NCBI GenBank assembly: GCA_914767715.1
Contig: OU612072.1
Location: 8,742,001-8,806,000 of the forward strand
Reading direction: 5' to 3'
Origin: Membranipora membranacea
Taxonomy: Eukaryota > Bryozoa > Gymnolaemata > Cheilostomatida > Membraniporidae
Length of the DNA stretch: 64,000 nt
The translations under genes and the position numbers were made by a program. Of the stretch, positions 1 through 11,563 are shown one piece after another (position 1 is the stretch's first letter; each line of letters starts with the position of its first letter). The notes under the pieces were generated by a model. That model searched no databases and was not told where the DNA came from. It saw only the letters and a list, made by a program, of their open reading frames with translations.

Positions 1-84
1 CTCACTTTTCAGAAAGAAACCAAACTGTCAGAGTCTGAAAAACTTAGATATGCCAGCTTCGCATACTTTCCTAACATGCTAATG

Positions 85-715
85 ACATGATATGGGGATA
101 TGCGGTAGCGCTGTCTCTCATCAACCATCTCATGCAATGATAAAACATATACAATGTAGAACCCAGTACTATAGTCTTGACTTGTGCCAACTGTATCAAA
201 CTCTTGACTTCCCACTAATCACATATCGATAGTGTGAATATTTGGGATATGCAGTAGTGCTGCGGCTGACCTCTTCAACTGGGTACACACTTTTTTACTA
301 CATCAAATTTGTCTCACGCTATCATGTTTTGAGCAGTCTTATGTCTAGGCTGCTTTTTGTCTTGTTCTCGTTGAGATGTAGTGCTGTCGCTGACCACCTT
401 TTAAAATGATGTGATATAATATCTTGTTAAAATCATACATATAGTCGTGTTTCCTGCTGACCATATTAATCACTTAACATTTCACTTACCTAACCGATTG
501 TGAATAAAATTACAGGTATGCTGCCGCGCTGCCGCTGACATGATTGCTACAACCGGGTACACTCTCAGTTTTGGATTCAGCACGTTGATCTACCCTAGAT
601 ATACCCTTGTTTTAAACTCGTAACATTTTACTTATTATAAGCGATTTTGAGAAAAATTGCGATATGCTGCCGCACTGCCGATCTTCTGCTGACATGATTG
701 CTCTGACTGGGTACA
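85..715. repeat. Degenerate interspersed motif, about five copies
   Basis: A short motif (core GATATGC, then a GCnGCnGCTG run, GAC, and ending ACTGGGTACAC) recurs near 90-125, 243-288, 365-400, 510-568 and 655-717. Spacing is about 120-150 bp and divergence is high. The copies lie directly upstream of the peptide gene at 1167 and encode nothing. It may be a decayed tandem array or a set of related small insertions. Confidence 0.45.
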
Positions 716-721
716 CTAGAC

Positions 722-834
722 CAAGTTTGGTCCATTTGCCTGCATTCAGAGCTGTAGCTCCCGATCCACTAGTCACGCCGCGGCGTGACCAGTGGATTGG
801 GAGCAACAGGCATGCAGGCAATTGGATATAACTT
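722..834. repeat. Palindromic MITE, copy 1 of 5
   Basis: The arms begin AAGTTTGGTCC and TTTGCCTGCATT and are mirrored by TGCAGGCAATTGGAT at the right end. The centre is a near-perfect 24-bp-arm hairpin around CACGCCG/CGGCGTG at 757-804. Related copies lie near 44883, 51233, 53605 and 54728. No coding capacity. The TIRs fit a non-autonomous DNA element. Confidence 0.75.
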
Positions 835-1112
835 GTTCTAACTTGTAACTTGTCCCAAGTTAGTTTTCGATGTGAATGGGGCAAAACAATAAAACAAAAT
901 GTGATTAAAACTACAACATATTATGTGTTAAAATAGATTTATCAGATATTTCTGGCGGTTATGTAAAATTTGAGTATTTTGACCATTATGGCAGGAGCAT
1001 AACGAGTGCTAGCAACATATCAGCATCATGTCAGGAGCATTACAAGTGCTATCAAGAAGAAATGACATTTAAGATAGGAATCGGGCATGTGGCAAGTTTG
1101 GCGTAATATTAG

Positions 1113-1122
1113 TATATAAAAG
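1113..1122 (+). promoter_or_regulatory. TATA box of the cysteine-rich peptide gene
   Basis: TATATAAAAG lies 45-54 bases upstream of the ATG at 1167. This leaves room for a transcription start about 30 bases downstream and a short leader. Good match to the metazoan TATA consensus in the right place; not tested. Confidence 0.6.
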
Positions 1123-1166
1123 AAAAAAGACTTAAGGGAACAGCCAGAGACATTTGGAGAATCATC

Positions 1167-2588
1167 ATGAATTCGAGAATCTTAGCTGTTATCGTCGTTC
1201 TTGCAGTACTCTCATATGGTGAGTACTCTGATATACTCTAACTTTTATAAATTTCACATCTCTGATAATGAAAGACTGGAACTATTGAATTGCCATAACC
1301 AAAAGTGCAGGAAAGAGATTAAAAGTTAGTTTGCATTGGCAAATTGATTGGCCTAGAAGTTGGTTTGCATTAGCTAATTGATTGGCCTAGAAGTTAGTTT
1401 GCATTAGCAAACTGATTGGTCTAGAAGTTAGTTTGCATTAGCAAATTGATTGGCCCGAGGACGGGTTGATTAAGAGCTTAATTTTTTTCTCATTCTGCAT
1501 CTTTAGCAAGGTAACAGGAATAATATGACAAAAAGGAAATTTGAAACTAAGTCTTCTGATATGGAGGTGGAGCTATTTGTTTATTGCAATACCCAGATGT
1601 AACTAATATTAGTTTCAAGACAGTGTTGTGTTTGTCTATCTATTTATTTCTATCAATCCTCTTTTTGAAATCATAAAATGTTAGTAACAATTCTCAAGCT
1701 ACAATGTATGCCCTAATCTGGTAATTAATTTACATCCGCTCAGTGTATTTCAACTATAACAGGTGACTGATTATGTTTACTCCTCTTATAGTGGACAGTT
1801 TTTCATTGAAGACTTTTTCTTAGTAAATTTTCTTTGATGTATGAACTGAGCGTTAATTAGCTGACAATGCACACTCCTGGTATAATGCATCAGGTCATAT
1901 ACAGCAGTGTCTATACATTATGCATCCATTTTTCCACTACCTTGCCCATAGTAACTGTAGTCTTTGTAGTAGACAATGTGATTATCATTTTAATAGTAAA
2001 TGCTCTAGGTATTACCTCAAGTATTGTATTGTGCATGCAGTAGATTTCAATCACAAAATAGAATTTCATCAGCATCATTGCTACTACCTGAATCAGGTCG
2101 GTTAACCAAAAATACCTATACCTCACACTTTATAAAGGCCTGGGAATCAAATGCATCGGTTTTCTGGTCATTCAGTTATTATCGTAACCACAAGCTACGT
2201 TGTGTCACTAATTTTTTATAGGGTCTGCAGCGACGTGCAGTTATTCTATTAGATATTTCTTTTTAATATGCCATGATGACCTACAGGCATGTATGGACTT
2301 ATGTAATTCGGCTGATGTTCTCTCTCCTGGTTGCATTGATGGCTGTGTGAGTATAAAACGATTATTAGAATAGCCTTCCTCTTGTATAGTCAATAGATAA
2401 TTGTGATCCTTGAAAATTATCTCATATAAAAGATGAGCGTGTCTTCATCTATCAGGTCTGTAGTACCAAGGAAGATGTATAACTCGGCTTATTTTTGGAA
2501 CTGGTTGCATTTGCTATAATTGCCCAACTTTTTTTTTATATCATAGTTTGCATCATTTCATGGATGTATGGAGAATGGCTGCAAATAA
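1167..2588 (+). CDS. Small secreted eight-cysteine peptide, 3 exons
   Basis: Exons 1167-1218, 2222-2346 and 2547-2588 join in frame (phases 1 and 0) to give 72 residues. Exon 1 encodes a hydrophobic signal peptide (ILAVIVVLAVL core), with likely cleavage after GSAA. The mature part, about 51 residues, has eight Cys spaced x10, x6, x3, x9, x3, x6, x4. It therefore contains two CxxxC pairs (CMDLC and CIDGC) separated by nine residues, a layout like helical-hairpin (CxxxC...CxxxC) peptides. It ends GCK-stop. Donors are GTGAGT at 1219 and 2347; acceptors are TTTTTATAG and ATATCATAG. The acceptor at 2221 is chosen because only it keeps exon 1 (phase 1) in frame; a CTACAG at 2281-2286 would not. 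Function unknown: an antimicrobial, venom-like or signalling peptide are all possible. I do not recognise the family. Confidence 0.7.
1320..1456 (+). repeat. Tandem repeat, about 38 bp x 3.5
   Basis: Units of about 38 bp containing GTTTGCATTAGCAAATTGATTGG and CCTAGAAGTTA repeat at least three full times inside intron 1 of the peptide gene. Copies differ by one to three bases, so the array is fairly young. Confidence 0.8.
2457..2515 (+). pseudogene. Decayed duplicate of peptide exon 2 (3' part)
   Basis: Within intron 2 the stretch beginning CAGGTCTGTAG and running through GATGTATAACTCGGCT to CTGGTTGCATTTG parallels the real exon (CAGGCATGTATGG, ATGTAATTCGGCTG, CTGGTTGCATTGATG at 2284-2337). 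Read in the exon frame it hits TAA after eight codons. It looks like a tandem exon duplication that has lost its reading frame. Short, so moderately supported. Confidence 0.45.
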
Positions 2589-2831
2589 TGTAAGTAAAAC
2601 AAATGACCATGAGCCTTAAATGACATAAAATGCACACTGATTGATGGATATGAATTTATAAATCATTGCAAGGAGTACGGGTGACACATTTTCATAGATG
2701 AGATGAACAATGACTCGGAAAAAAACAAAATCTGACTTCAATTTGACTTTTTACTTTGATGACGTCCATAAATCAATTTTCACAACAATTACCAGAATTT
2801 GTCTTATCATGCTTTTAAGACTCCAGGAGGA

Positions 2832-3090
2832 CCACAGCAATACATAGTCTGGCAGCTAGTTGTGCAGTAGTTACGCAATATTTTCACACTTCAGAGCATT
2901 TCTGGGTAACATTTATGTATAGTGTTGGCACATCACTAGGCCTCATGAATACCTCAAAGTTCTTAGATGAGAAGGGGGGCATCTCTAACACTATACATGA
3001 TTTTTACCCAGAAGTGCTCTGAATTTTCTAAATGTGAAAATATTGCATAGTTACTGCAGAACTAGCTGCCAGACTATATATTGCTGTTGT
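2832..3090. repeat. Foldback MITE with ~110-bp arms
   Basis: The left arm starts CAGCAATACATAGTCTGGC. The right arm is its near-perfect reverse complement, ending GCCAGACTATATATTGCTG. Complementarity continues inward through GCAATATTTTCACA and CTGGGTAA to the ACACTATACATGA segment. The loop is about 40 bp. No ORF. Confidence 0.85.
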
Positions 3091-3094
3091 TCTC

Positions 3095-5172
3095 CCAAAG
3101 CATTTAAGTGGTCAACTTTGGAACCTCTGAGGTTGACTTTGCAAGTTACACGGTTGAATCTGTGTGTGAACGCGGTCAATCTTTCTGAAAAGTTGATGTA
3201 AAACATATGCTCTAACCTTCTCCCTCTTGAAGCCGCATAGCAAACATTACTTGTAAATTTTAATTCTGTCAACAATTTCTCATGATTTCAGAGAAGAGAT
3301 CATCAATATATAAGAAGAACAAGAAGAATAAACACACACCGAATTTGTATTGAAATGCAATGGTATTTGAATGATATAAGAAATAAACTGTTCGATTTTC
3401 ATAACAAGTGTATCTATTTTTATTTCGGTTTAAAGGTATATTTTTTGGAAGAAGAAGTAGTGAAAGAGATGTTTTATAAGTCAAAACTAAGGCAATCTAT
3501 GACTGTCAAAGTCAGTATGAACAGTACCAACAGACTGTTCTCCTGATTTTGGCTCAGGTCGTCGCATCTAGAACATAGAGTGAATAGCACAAATACACAA
3601 CTGGATTTGAGATGACGACTGGTAAATAACATTTCACTTCACTTGCTGATAACAAAGGTAAAATCCAGCTCACTGTAAAGAAAATTTTACTTAAACCATC
3701 AGGAGCTAGGGCATAACATTACACTGGACTGCGGGGACAAAGAATGGCTGGACTTTTACAGTAATACCTCAATACTCAGTCACCATACAAAAAAGTGAAC
3801 TATAGTAAACGATCTTCAGAGTTTCTGTGAGTCTTGAGCACAAGCACATATGCAATATACTATATATTATGTATATAGTAGTGCCAACAACATTTACCCA
3901 GAACCAAGTAGGATACAGTTGTCTTGGGTCAAAGATAGAGCAAAATTAAATTGGCTACAACTACAAAATTACTTGTGTTGACAGCAAACTCAAAGTAGCA
4001 GACAACCACAAAAATTATATTTTGATATTTGATGCGTGATGATGTACTCCTAAAATTAAATGTTATAAATATATATTAATTTATAAAATTTAAATCATTT
4101 CAATTGCAAACTCTCTTCCACCATTTTTTTCCTTTTCATTAATAGAAATACCCAAACTCTCAAAATAAAAATATTGTTGGAAGAAAATGATACATAAAAG
4201 AATTTGCTTCTAGAATTGAAGCAGTTTCATTTTTTTTAGTGTCAACCTTACATAAAAATACGTAAAAAGTCCTCTCAGTTACGAAATCATCTGCGAAAAA
4301 CAATATTATTGCTTAAAATGAAAAATATTAAGCATTTCCTTTAAGATTATAAACAAAACATAGCTTCTCAATTAAATTCAGTTTATTGCAGCATTCCATT
4401 CTTCCTGATTGCAGCCATGGGGTTAAGGGGCTGCTGACCGTCCTGTGGTGCAGAACCAGAGCTTTTATCTTGGATTTTTATTGTTGAGTATGTTGCCTAC
4501 TGGTGAAAGTGAATTGCATCTTGATTCATATTTAGTGGCGCCAGGGTTGTCTGCAACTTTAAATGGAATAGGAATTTTAACTCTGTTAATAGGCCTAATG
4601 TAATGGATTTTTTAATACCAATAACGAATAGTGGGGTTAATTTCATTTACTTTGCAATCACTTTTTCTTCTGCAACCTGCAATATCAAAAATTTGTAAAT
4701 TCAAATGAGTTTGATCAGTCCTATAAATTCCTATACAAATCAATGTGTTTGGTCGACAACCTGATTAAATTACTCGAATTTTGCTTAGGAAAAATCCAAC
4801 TAACAAGCTAATAAATCTATCTATCCTCAAATATTAATGGGATATGTTGATTCAGTAATCGGGCCTTGGCATAGGTTTCTACTGACATATGGGTTAATGG
4901 CAAACACCCATACACCCACACAGATATAGATAGACCTTCAAATTTGCAATCTAAGCTATTGATAATGTTGTGCAATATGTTTATCTTCCACTAAAGTCTG
5001 TGCAGAGTATGAATATTATAGTATGAATCTTATCTTCTCAAGCAGGAGTGGATATCTATCAAACTGATAAGAAAATCGCGTCTCTCTAATTTGGCTTCAG
5101 TAGAAAATAATCACATTGATACTGTTGAGCTCAAATAGATAAGTCGATTTGCTGCAGCTGTGAAGCTAATAA
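3095..5172. other. Intergenic, no gene seen
   Basis: AT-rich sequence with stop-filled frames between the peptide gene and the propeller gene. No convincing splice-bounded exon, RNA gene or recognisable transposon was found. The only promoter-like stretch is an AT-rich upstream region without a clear TATA box before 5173. Confidence 0.5.
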
Positions 5173-8100
5173 ATGGCAGGCAAGCTACTGCTAGTGATTG
5201 CCACCATTCTGCCCATACTCTGCTATGGCCAGAGGGGCTGCCCTGTGGAGAGCTGTGACTCGAGAGGACTATACTGCCAAGCAGATTTCCAGGTACGTTC
5301 TTGTCTGTTTTCAAATTTCATATACTACTAGGTTCAGATAGCTTTGTCAGGAAGCTGTGTCACACCGAAAACTTTTCATATTGTTGCAGGGGTTCAGGAT
5401 ATTCCAAAATCATATTCAGGGGCAAGTGAATCAACTAGACATAATGTATGCAAAAAGTGGCGACAAATCAAGCTTAGCCTGACATATGTTGCTACTTCAA
5501 CTTGAAAAGCTTACCTCCCTGCCTCCCTGCCTCCCTGCCTCCCTGCCTCCCTGTCTCCTTCCTTCCTGACCAATCAAGCGCAAAAGGTACTGTAAATTCT
5601 TTGTAGCAATTCTTTTATATTTACCTGTTTATTCTGCAAGTGCCCTGATCTTGTTTGTTCCACTCACTAAGGGTAAAAGTCATGGCATGTTGCATCATAG
5701 CTCCACCTTCTGAATCATAAGTAAAACTTTACTCTTTTCTTTGCTTCACACAATACTTAGGTGGGCAGTACATCACCTACTGTCCTTTGGTACACCAATC
5801 TTGGAAATGAGACAAACAGTAAACTGGTCACCACTGGTTGCGTCGGAAACGATAACAATGTAGTTTGCAGGATCACAGACAGCAAATCAAAGTAAGTGCA
5901 TCGATACATCATTCAACTAATGCATCTTTGCAATTTCAAATGCACTCTGTATCACTTTCTGCATTTCTACATGCATTGGTAACATGCAAATATGTGCCAG
6001 AGCAGAATATCTGCTGTTGAACCGATGACTACATCATGTATGTATATATATATTATAATATATATGTATATATATATATATATGTATATGTATATGTATA
6101 TATAAATATAAATCTTTATATGTATATATATGAATAGTAATACTTAAATGTGTATGTAAAAGAAATCATCAAGTTCTACTTGTTCTGGTTTGCCACAATA
6201 ATGCAATGCAATATTTTTGTTTCATATTAACACCAATTCGATGTTACCCGCTAGTTTACTTTGTCAGTGTTGTTAAATTTCTTCTCTCATAGAGGTTATG
6301 CAGCTGTCAATGCCACCAATGGAGCACTGTTATGGTATGACACCTTACTTACCAGCCCTAGAATGCCAGTTATGAATCAACAGGGAGACTATATTGCTAC
6401 TGATGGCGATTTTCTAGAAATTAGACTGAGAAATGGTTCATTGATTGGCAAACCACTGCAGTTCCATGGTTACCTGGGCAATGCATCAAGGTAACAACGC
6501 AAGATGAGACAGATGGAAAAATGTAGTGCTTTCCGACATTTGCCATAGTATTGAATGCATTCTTTACTATGTATTTATGTTCATTGCTAGGTTCGGTTAT
6601 CGCACACATCGTAGAAACTGGCATTGTATTGTATACACTGCACTTCACTACCTTTCATAATTTGCATTGATTTCATTTCAAAACAGTTGCAGGGTGTTCC
6701 ATACTCCAAAAAGAATAGCGAAGATATCAAACATTAATTCATCAAAAAATTAACTTTTAATTTCATTTTATAGTGTACATTATATCGACGAGGTTGCAGG
6801 CCTTTTCTTCTTCACCTCATACAAGACAGGAGGACTTTATCTTTTTGATACATGTGAGTGAGATTTAGTTTTTCCTCAGACGACGTGTTGGCTCTTTACT
6901 GATTGACTGTTGGGTGGGACACTGAAAGTACCATTTGAGATGTAATGAGAGTGGAACTGAATTAATTTTGCATTCACTTTGATTTCACAGGAAATCACCG
7001 GCCATTCAGAGCCAACCCATTTGCTAGTGTTTCCTTTCAAATGCAAAAACTGTGCGGACTATCTTGCAAGAGATAGTTACCTTTTAGCCAGTTCAAAAAG
7101 CCAGTCACACAAGCCAGTCTCCATTGTTACAAATAGGTTTGGCGATAATATTCCCAGTAAGTTATTAAAGTAGAGAGTCGTCGTAAGGATCGTGTTAGCA
7201 TTGGTAGGTATCTCAGCCTTCAGGTAACCCGCTTAAAAACTTCTACACTATGTAGTTATCTGTTTTACTGCTATAACTCCATATAGGTCAATACCAGCTC
7301 ATCAAACTCATTTCCATAACTACCCTACTATTATTTAGCCGGTATGTGTGTCGCATCCTACTTCATCGATGAGAAGGACCCAACCACTAACCACACTGTA
7401 TCTACCTGGCTGGCAGTGTCTAAGATTGTGGTGAATAGAGAACTGGATCCTCCAACAGGGTACTTTCTCGCCAGAAACAATGTCACGGTAAAGTATCTGT
7501 GATCAGTTAACTGTCTTTATTTTTTTTTCATTTTCTTGGATGATCGCCAACTTTATGGTTGAAGGTCCTGGCAATATGGCATATCATTATCCGTTAGTCT
7601 TTCCAGGTTGGCCAGGGTGAATGGCCCGCAACAGCCAAGTCAGGTAGTACTAGACAAACAGTGCACCCGGTGGGGCGAGAACCCAGGACCTAATGATCCT
7701 CAATCGGGTGGTTCTAACATTGAGCTATCCCTGATGTTGTGGTATTTACACATGAGCCATAGGTAACCTTTGAAGCTCTCATTTGAGTTGTTTTATGGGT
7801 GAGAGTAGTTGCCGCTTATGCTTCCACAATGGTAAAGGTGACTTGATGTCCATACATGTCCATCTTGTTTAATTACATTACACTGCAAAGCATAATACCG
7901 TCGAATTCAGATGCACATGTCATTACATTACTGTATGAAATATGTTTGTCGTATACCCTATCCTTGTCACAGGATTTTTTTTTTTTGTTCGCATTGCAAG
8001 GCAAAGTATACTCTTTTTCCTGCATATTTAATAGTACATGTCATTGTTATTTCTTGTTTTAAAGATGCTACATCGAGTGATCGCCCTTAACTTCAACCAC

Positions 8101-10395
8101 CAGCCTCCATACCTCATGCAGAAGTGGTACATCGACATATTCGCACACAATGAGAACCATGGGGCTCGCGTGGATTGTCACCTGCTAAGCATAGGCGATT
8201 ATCTGGTATTCGGTTACGAGGGAGGAATAGTTGTCAACCTTATCATTGTAAAAGATAAAGGAATCAATGGGTGAGGGGGATGTACAATATTTGATAGGCC
8301 ATTGTAGATAAAGCCATTTAGATAGCTGCTATCCATCAATGAAAAACTTCGAGCATCATCAGTCAGATTGTTGTCTGAATCCTCGGAAAGTTATGCTCCT
8401 CGAAATTAACAGCAGAGTATACGTCCCAATTGAGTAATTCCAAGGTTTCCTTCTTATTTTAAAGGTAGAAATATATGTGGTGCACACGTCATTTCCTGTT
8501 TAAAGCCGCCACATTGAGATCATAACCAGTTTTTAAATATTGTAGGGGTTCTGTGGATCAGAGGATAGATTACAACACCGGAGTGTTTGCGAGTTATGAT
8601 ACGCCAACATTTACCAACAAGAAAAGGTGAGCACTATATTGTAAAGATAATCTCCATACACAGTGCACACACTCAATGGTGTTCCTGCTTTATGTTGAAG
8701 TAATTACTGTATCTCAGAATCTCCACTATAATTAAGCAATTTGAAAGTAACTTATCATATACTGACACCTTAAAAAAGTCCAGATCAGAGAAAAGTGGAG
8801 ACAAATCTGAAGTGAATTTTTTCTTGCAGGTCAGTCAATGATCAACCTCAGATTATATGGATGGATTCTAGAACTATCTTTGACTCAGTAATATTGGGAT
8901 ATCCTTTAGGAGAGCCAGCTCCTTTTAAATACATCTACAACCTGACAAGAATATTTGGATTTGATGCAACCTTCGTCACCTCACAAATTATGGTAAATAC
9001 TTATAATCCGAATAGCGGCAGAAAATTTTGAAATTTTAAGCAAGATGATTTAAACAAACTGATTTCAAAACATAAAGTTCTAACGAAGAATGATGGATAA
9101 TTCATCTCAAGCAGGATGAACCATCTTAAAGGTTACAAGCTTGCCTAAATGCATTAAATTGAATTGCAGTAAAGTTTATAAAGGGTTGCAAATATGTTGA
9201 AGATCTGTAAAACTACACTAATTTATTGTCGTCAAAATATTTTCCAGGTTTTTGGCTACAGCCAAGAGAATATGACCTTGGTGTTTGCCTTTACCGGACA
9301 GTATGGTCCTCAGTCTATGTATACAGGGAGTCCATCAGGCTATACCAGACCAGGAAATTACATAGTCGCTATGAGACCCTCAACGCGTAAGTGGCCTAGT
9401 ACATTCACAATCATCAAACTAACGGAATATCAGCCTTATTCCGGATAGTTTAAGATAAAGCAAGCAAATCCAATCCAATACAATCCAATACCATACAGGA
9501 GAATAAGTTTTTTGTTTTTTGATCTATCAGTCAACAGCTGTGAGCCTGATTATCCGATAATCTTTCGTTACATGCTATGCAAAGTTATTTAGGAAACATG
9601 GAAAATCACTACAATTGTCTATGGTGCTTTAGTAGATCATGGTATTTTATATGATGTGTAACCCTATTACTCTGCCCCCCCCAATGAGCGTTCAGGTCAT
9701 CGTTATATTTAGTGCATTGGTCAGCATAGCAATAAAACCTCAGTCACTGAACATGAAAGACTATCACGTCACTGGTACTGCTGGCTTGCAATAACCTGCC
9801 GTTGTTGCTCTCTCGCATACTTAAAGTGAATCCACAATTTCTCAATCACCATGTTTCCATGTGGAGGTCCACCTATAGACAAAGCTGACTAGTCACCTCT
9901 TGGCTTGACATCGGGATATGCATCCATTTCTATGGACTTAAAAACTTCAAAAATGTCTGCTGCCATCAGAAAAGGTGCTCGGATACCTGACCGATATTCA
10001 TTCTTTTATGCCTACCAATCAGCCATGCAGGATCGCCGTACATTGAGCGACTTGGTGTAAGCTGAAATTTTGAGCTCTGTGCGAACTGCCGACAGCATTG
10101 ACCTTTGCTCAGTTCGACCTCATGCAAAACACAGCTCATGAAGTAAATGAGTACTCAGGTTACCCATTTGGCAATCAGTTTATTTTCCCTTGAAATCAGT
10201 TTAATGATGTCACTATATCAATATTGGTTATTTGTAGAATATGATGCTAACGTGTTATGGACGCTCCCGGCAGGTCCTGGTTGGACTGTTTCAGGACAGA
10301 TTATTGGAGTTAAAGATAACATCCTTATCGCTAACTCGTACAGTGATGATGGCAGCAAACACAGGCTAATAGGCATCAGAGTGTCAGCGGACTAA
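5173..10395 (+). CDS. Secreted PQQ-like beta-propeller glycoprotein, 11 exons
   Basis: Exons 5173-5292, 5761-5891, 6293-6490, 6774-6853, 7028-7156, 7339-7487, 8065-8270, 8546-8626, 8830-8992, 9248-9386 and 10238-10395 join in frame to 517 residues. Residues 1-19 form a signal peptide (LLLVIATILPILC), followed by a Cys-containing neck (CPVESC, LYC). The rest shows repeated blade-like patterns: AAVNATNGALLWYD, YIATDGDFLEIRLRNGS, GLFFFTSYKTGGLYLFDT, QIIWMDSRTIF, VLWTLPAGPGW. These are typical of PQQ/quinoprotein-like propeller repeats (xVDAxTGxxxW). Eight N-glycosylation sequons (NET, NAT, NGS, NAS, NHT, NVT, NLT, NMT) agree with secretion. The exon 5 start is the uncertain point: the stronger-looking acceptor at 6990 gives an immediate in-frame stop, whereas 7027 (TTTGCTAG) restores phase. 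No catalytic residues were identified; it may bind ligand or be structural. Confidence 0.72.
5511..5571 (+). repeat. CCTCCCTG microsatellite
   Basis: About five to six tandem CCTCCCTG octamers degrade into CTCC/TTCC in intron 1 of the propeller gene. A simple polypyrimidine repeat. Confidence 0.9.
6036..6134. repeat. TA/TATG-rich microsatellite
   Basis: Alternating TATATA and TATGTA units in intron 2 of the propeller gene. Similar (TA)n runs occur at 13325-13352, 18302-18333 and 19207-19232. Confidence 0.85.
7565..7731 (-). repeat. tRNA-derived SINE-like element
   Basis: On the minus strand, 7731 down to about 7675 begins GGGATAGCTCAATG, close to a tRNA start plus an A box. A GGGTTCTCGCC stretch follows at B-box distance. 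A non-tRNA body continues to about 7565. It lies in intron 6 of the propeller gene, antisense. This is a tRNA-like head of a SINE rather than a functional tRNA, because no full cloverleaf can be drawn. Confidence 0.55.
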
Positions 10396-10696
10396 CAAAC
10401 ATGGCGTCTCTATAAAGAGTTATGCTCTCAAACTTGTGGTGATTAACCGATTTTGATACCAAGTCAATTTTACGAAGCTCATAGCATTTGACAACTATAT
10501 ATCATATTGATACAAGTGTAGAAAAACATAGTTGTGTTATCAAACATGTGAATATTTCATGATAGCCTTGATTTTATTTTCTGGAAGTCAACAGAACAAA
10601 ATTACGTTACAATCCAGACTGCTGTGTGAATAATCAAACCTGGAAATATCTTAATCTGATTTTCTGCTCAAATATCTGTAGTTATGCAGTAAACAA

Positions 10697-10702
10697 AATA
10701 AA
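10697..10702 (+). terminator. Candidate polyadenylation signal
   Basis: AATAAA about 300 bases after the stop codon of the propeller gene. It is the first canonical hexamer I noted downstream; no transcript end is known. Confidence 0.4.
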
Positions 10703-10917
10703 ATTTCATGGCAAACCAGCATACAATACCTGGAAGTTACATTCGACCTAACCGCTGAAAGTATCATTATGACCTAGCATATCAGAGCCAACATATTGGC
10801 TATGGTTTGGACAGATATACAGAGGAAATGTAATTACACTGATTGATGTTTCCTTACCTTTTCTCCATTACAAGGAACCGGGAACAGGGAAGCAAGATAC
10901 ATTCACCCACTTGTGTA

Positions 10918-11555
10918 TAGTGTTGTATCGAGCCAGCAAAAATGAAAATGAGCCGAGCCACTGAAATTTCCCTAAATTCGGGTACGAGTCGGGTCGAGTC
11001 GAAAAGAGCGCATGAAATGGATTTAGGCCTACATTACGACTTCATAAGTCGATGTCCTACTCCTACACTGTCTTCAGATATCACAATTTAAAAGAATGAT
11101 GGATATTCATCTACTAATCACTAGTGCAATCAGCTAATAGTGCGTGTTAAGTTTGATTCAGTTTGTAATATATCATCTAGACATAATTAACTATGCTGAG
11201 ACCAAGTTTCATCAAATTCTGTCAAGTATTTATCGAATTATAGATGTCTGAAGAAAGCTTTATGTAGCGTTGTAAGCCTCATAATAATCACAGCATGACT
11301 AATAGCTATTGTTTTATGATCGTATAGTCTCTATTTCCAAAATCATCACCTAAAATCCATAGCATAGTGGTTAAGATTGTGGACTGTAGTGCACTAGGTC
11401 TCAGGTCCGAGTCCAGGTGCATGCAGCATTTTGACCATCACTCTAGTAGTTGAGACCCGTAAGGATGTAGACCTCTGACCCGACTTGACCCTAAGATGAC
11501 CCAACCACAGAAACCCGAAACCCGACCCGTTGACTCGACCCTGAATACAACACTA
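10918..11555. mobile_element. Non-autonomous hAT-type element (638 bp)
   Basis: The terminal inverted repeats TAGTGTTGTAT and ATACAACACTA match perfectly over 11 bp. They are bounded by identical 8-bp direct repeats CTTGTGTA at 10910-10917 and 11556-11563. An 8-bp target duplication and a TAGnG-type terminus are hallmarks of the hAT superfamily. Subterminal regions are rich in GAGTCGGGTCGAGTCG-like motifs on the left and their complement on the right. No transposase ORF, so it would have to be mobilised in trans. Confidence 0.85.
11358..11415 (+). repeat. tRNA-like A/B box segment inside the hAT element
   Basis: TAGCATAGTGGTTAAG at 11360 matches an A box and AGGTCCGAGTCC at 11403 matches a B box, at tRNA-like spacing. 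No acceptor stem closes it, so it is read as a SINE-derived or tRNA-pseudogene fragment carried within the hAT element. Confidence 0.5.
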
Positions 11556-11563
11556 CTTGTGTA

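Noticed and set aside
6880-6884. 5-nt microexon that would also restore the propeller frame
   Set aside because: It would need a 26-nt intron before it, shorter than any plausible animal intron; the acceptor at 7027 solves the phase more simply.
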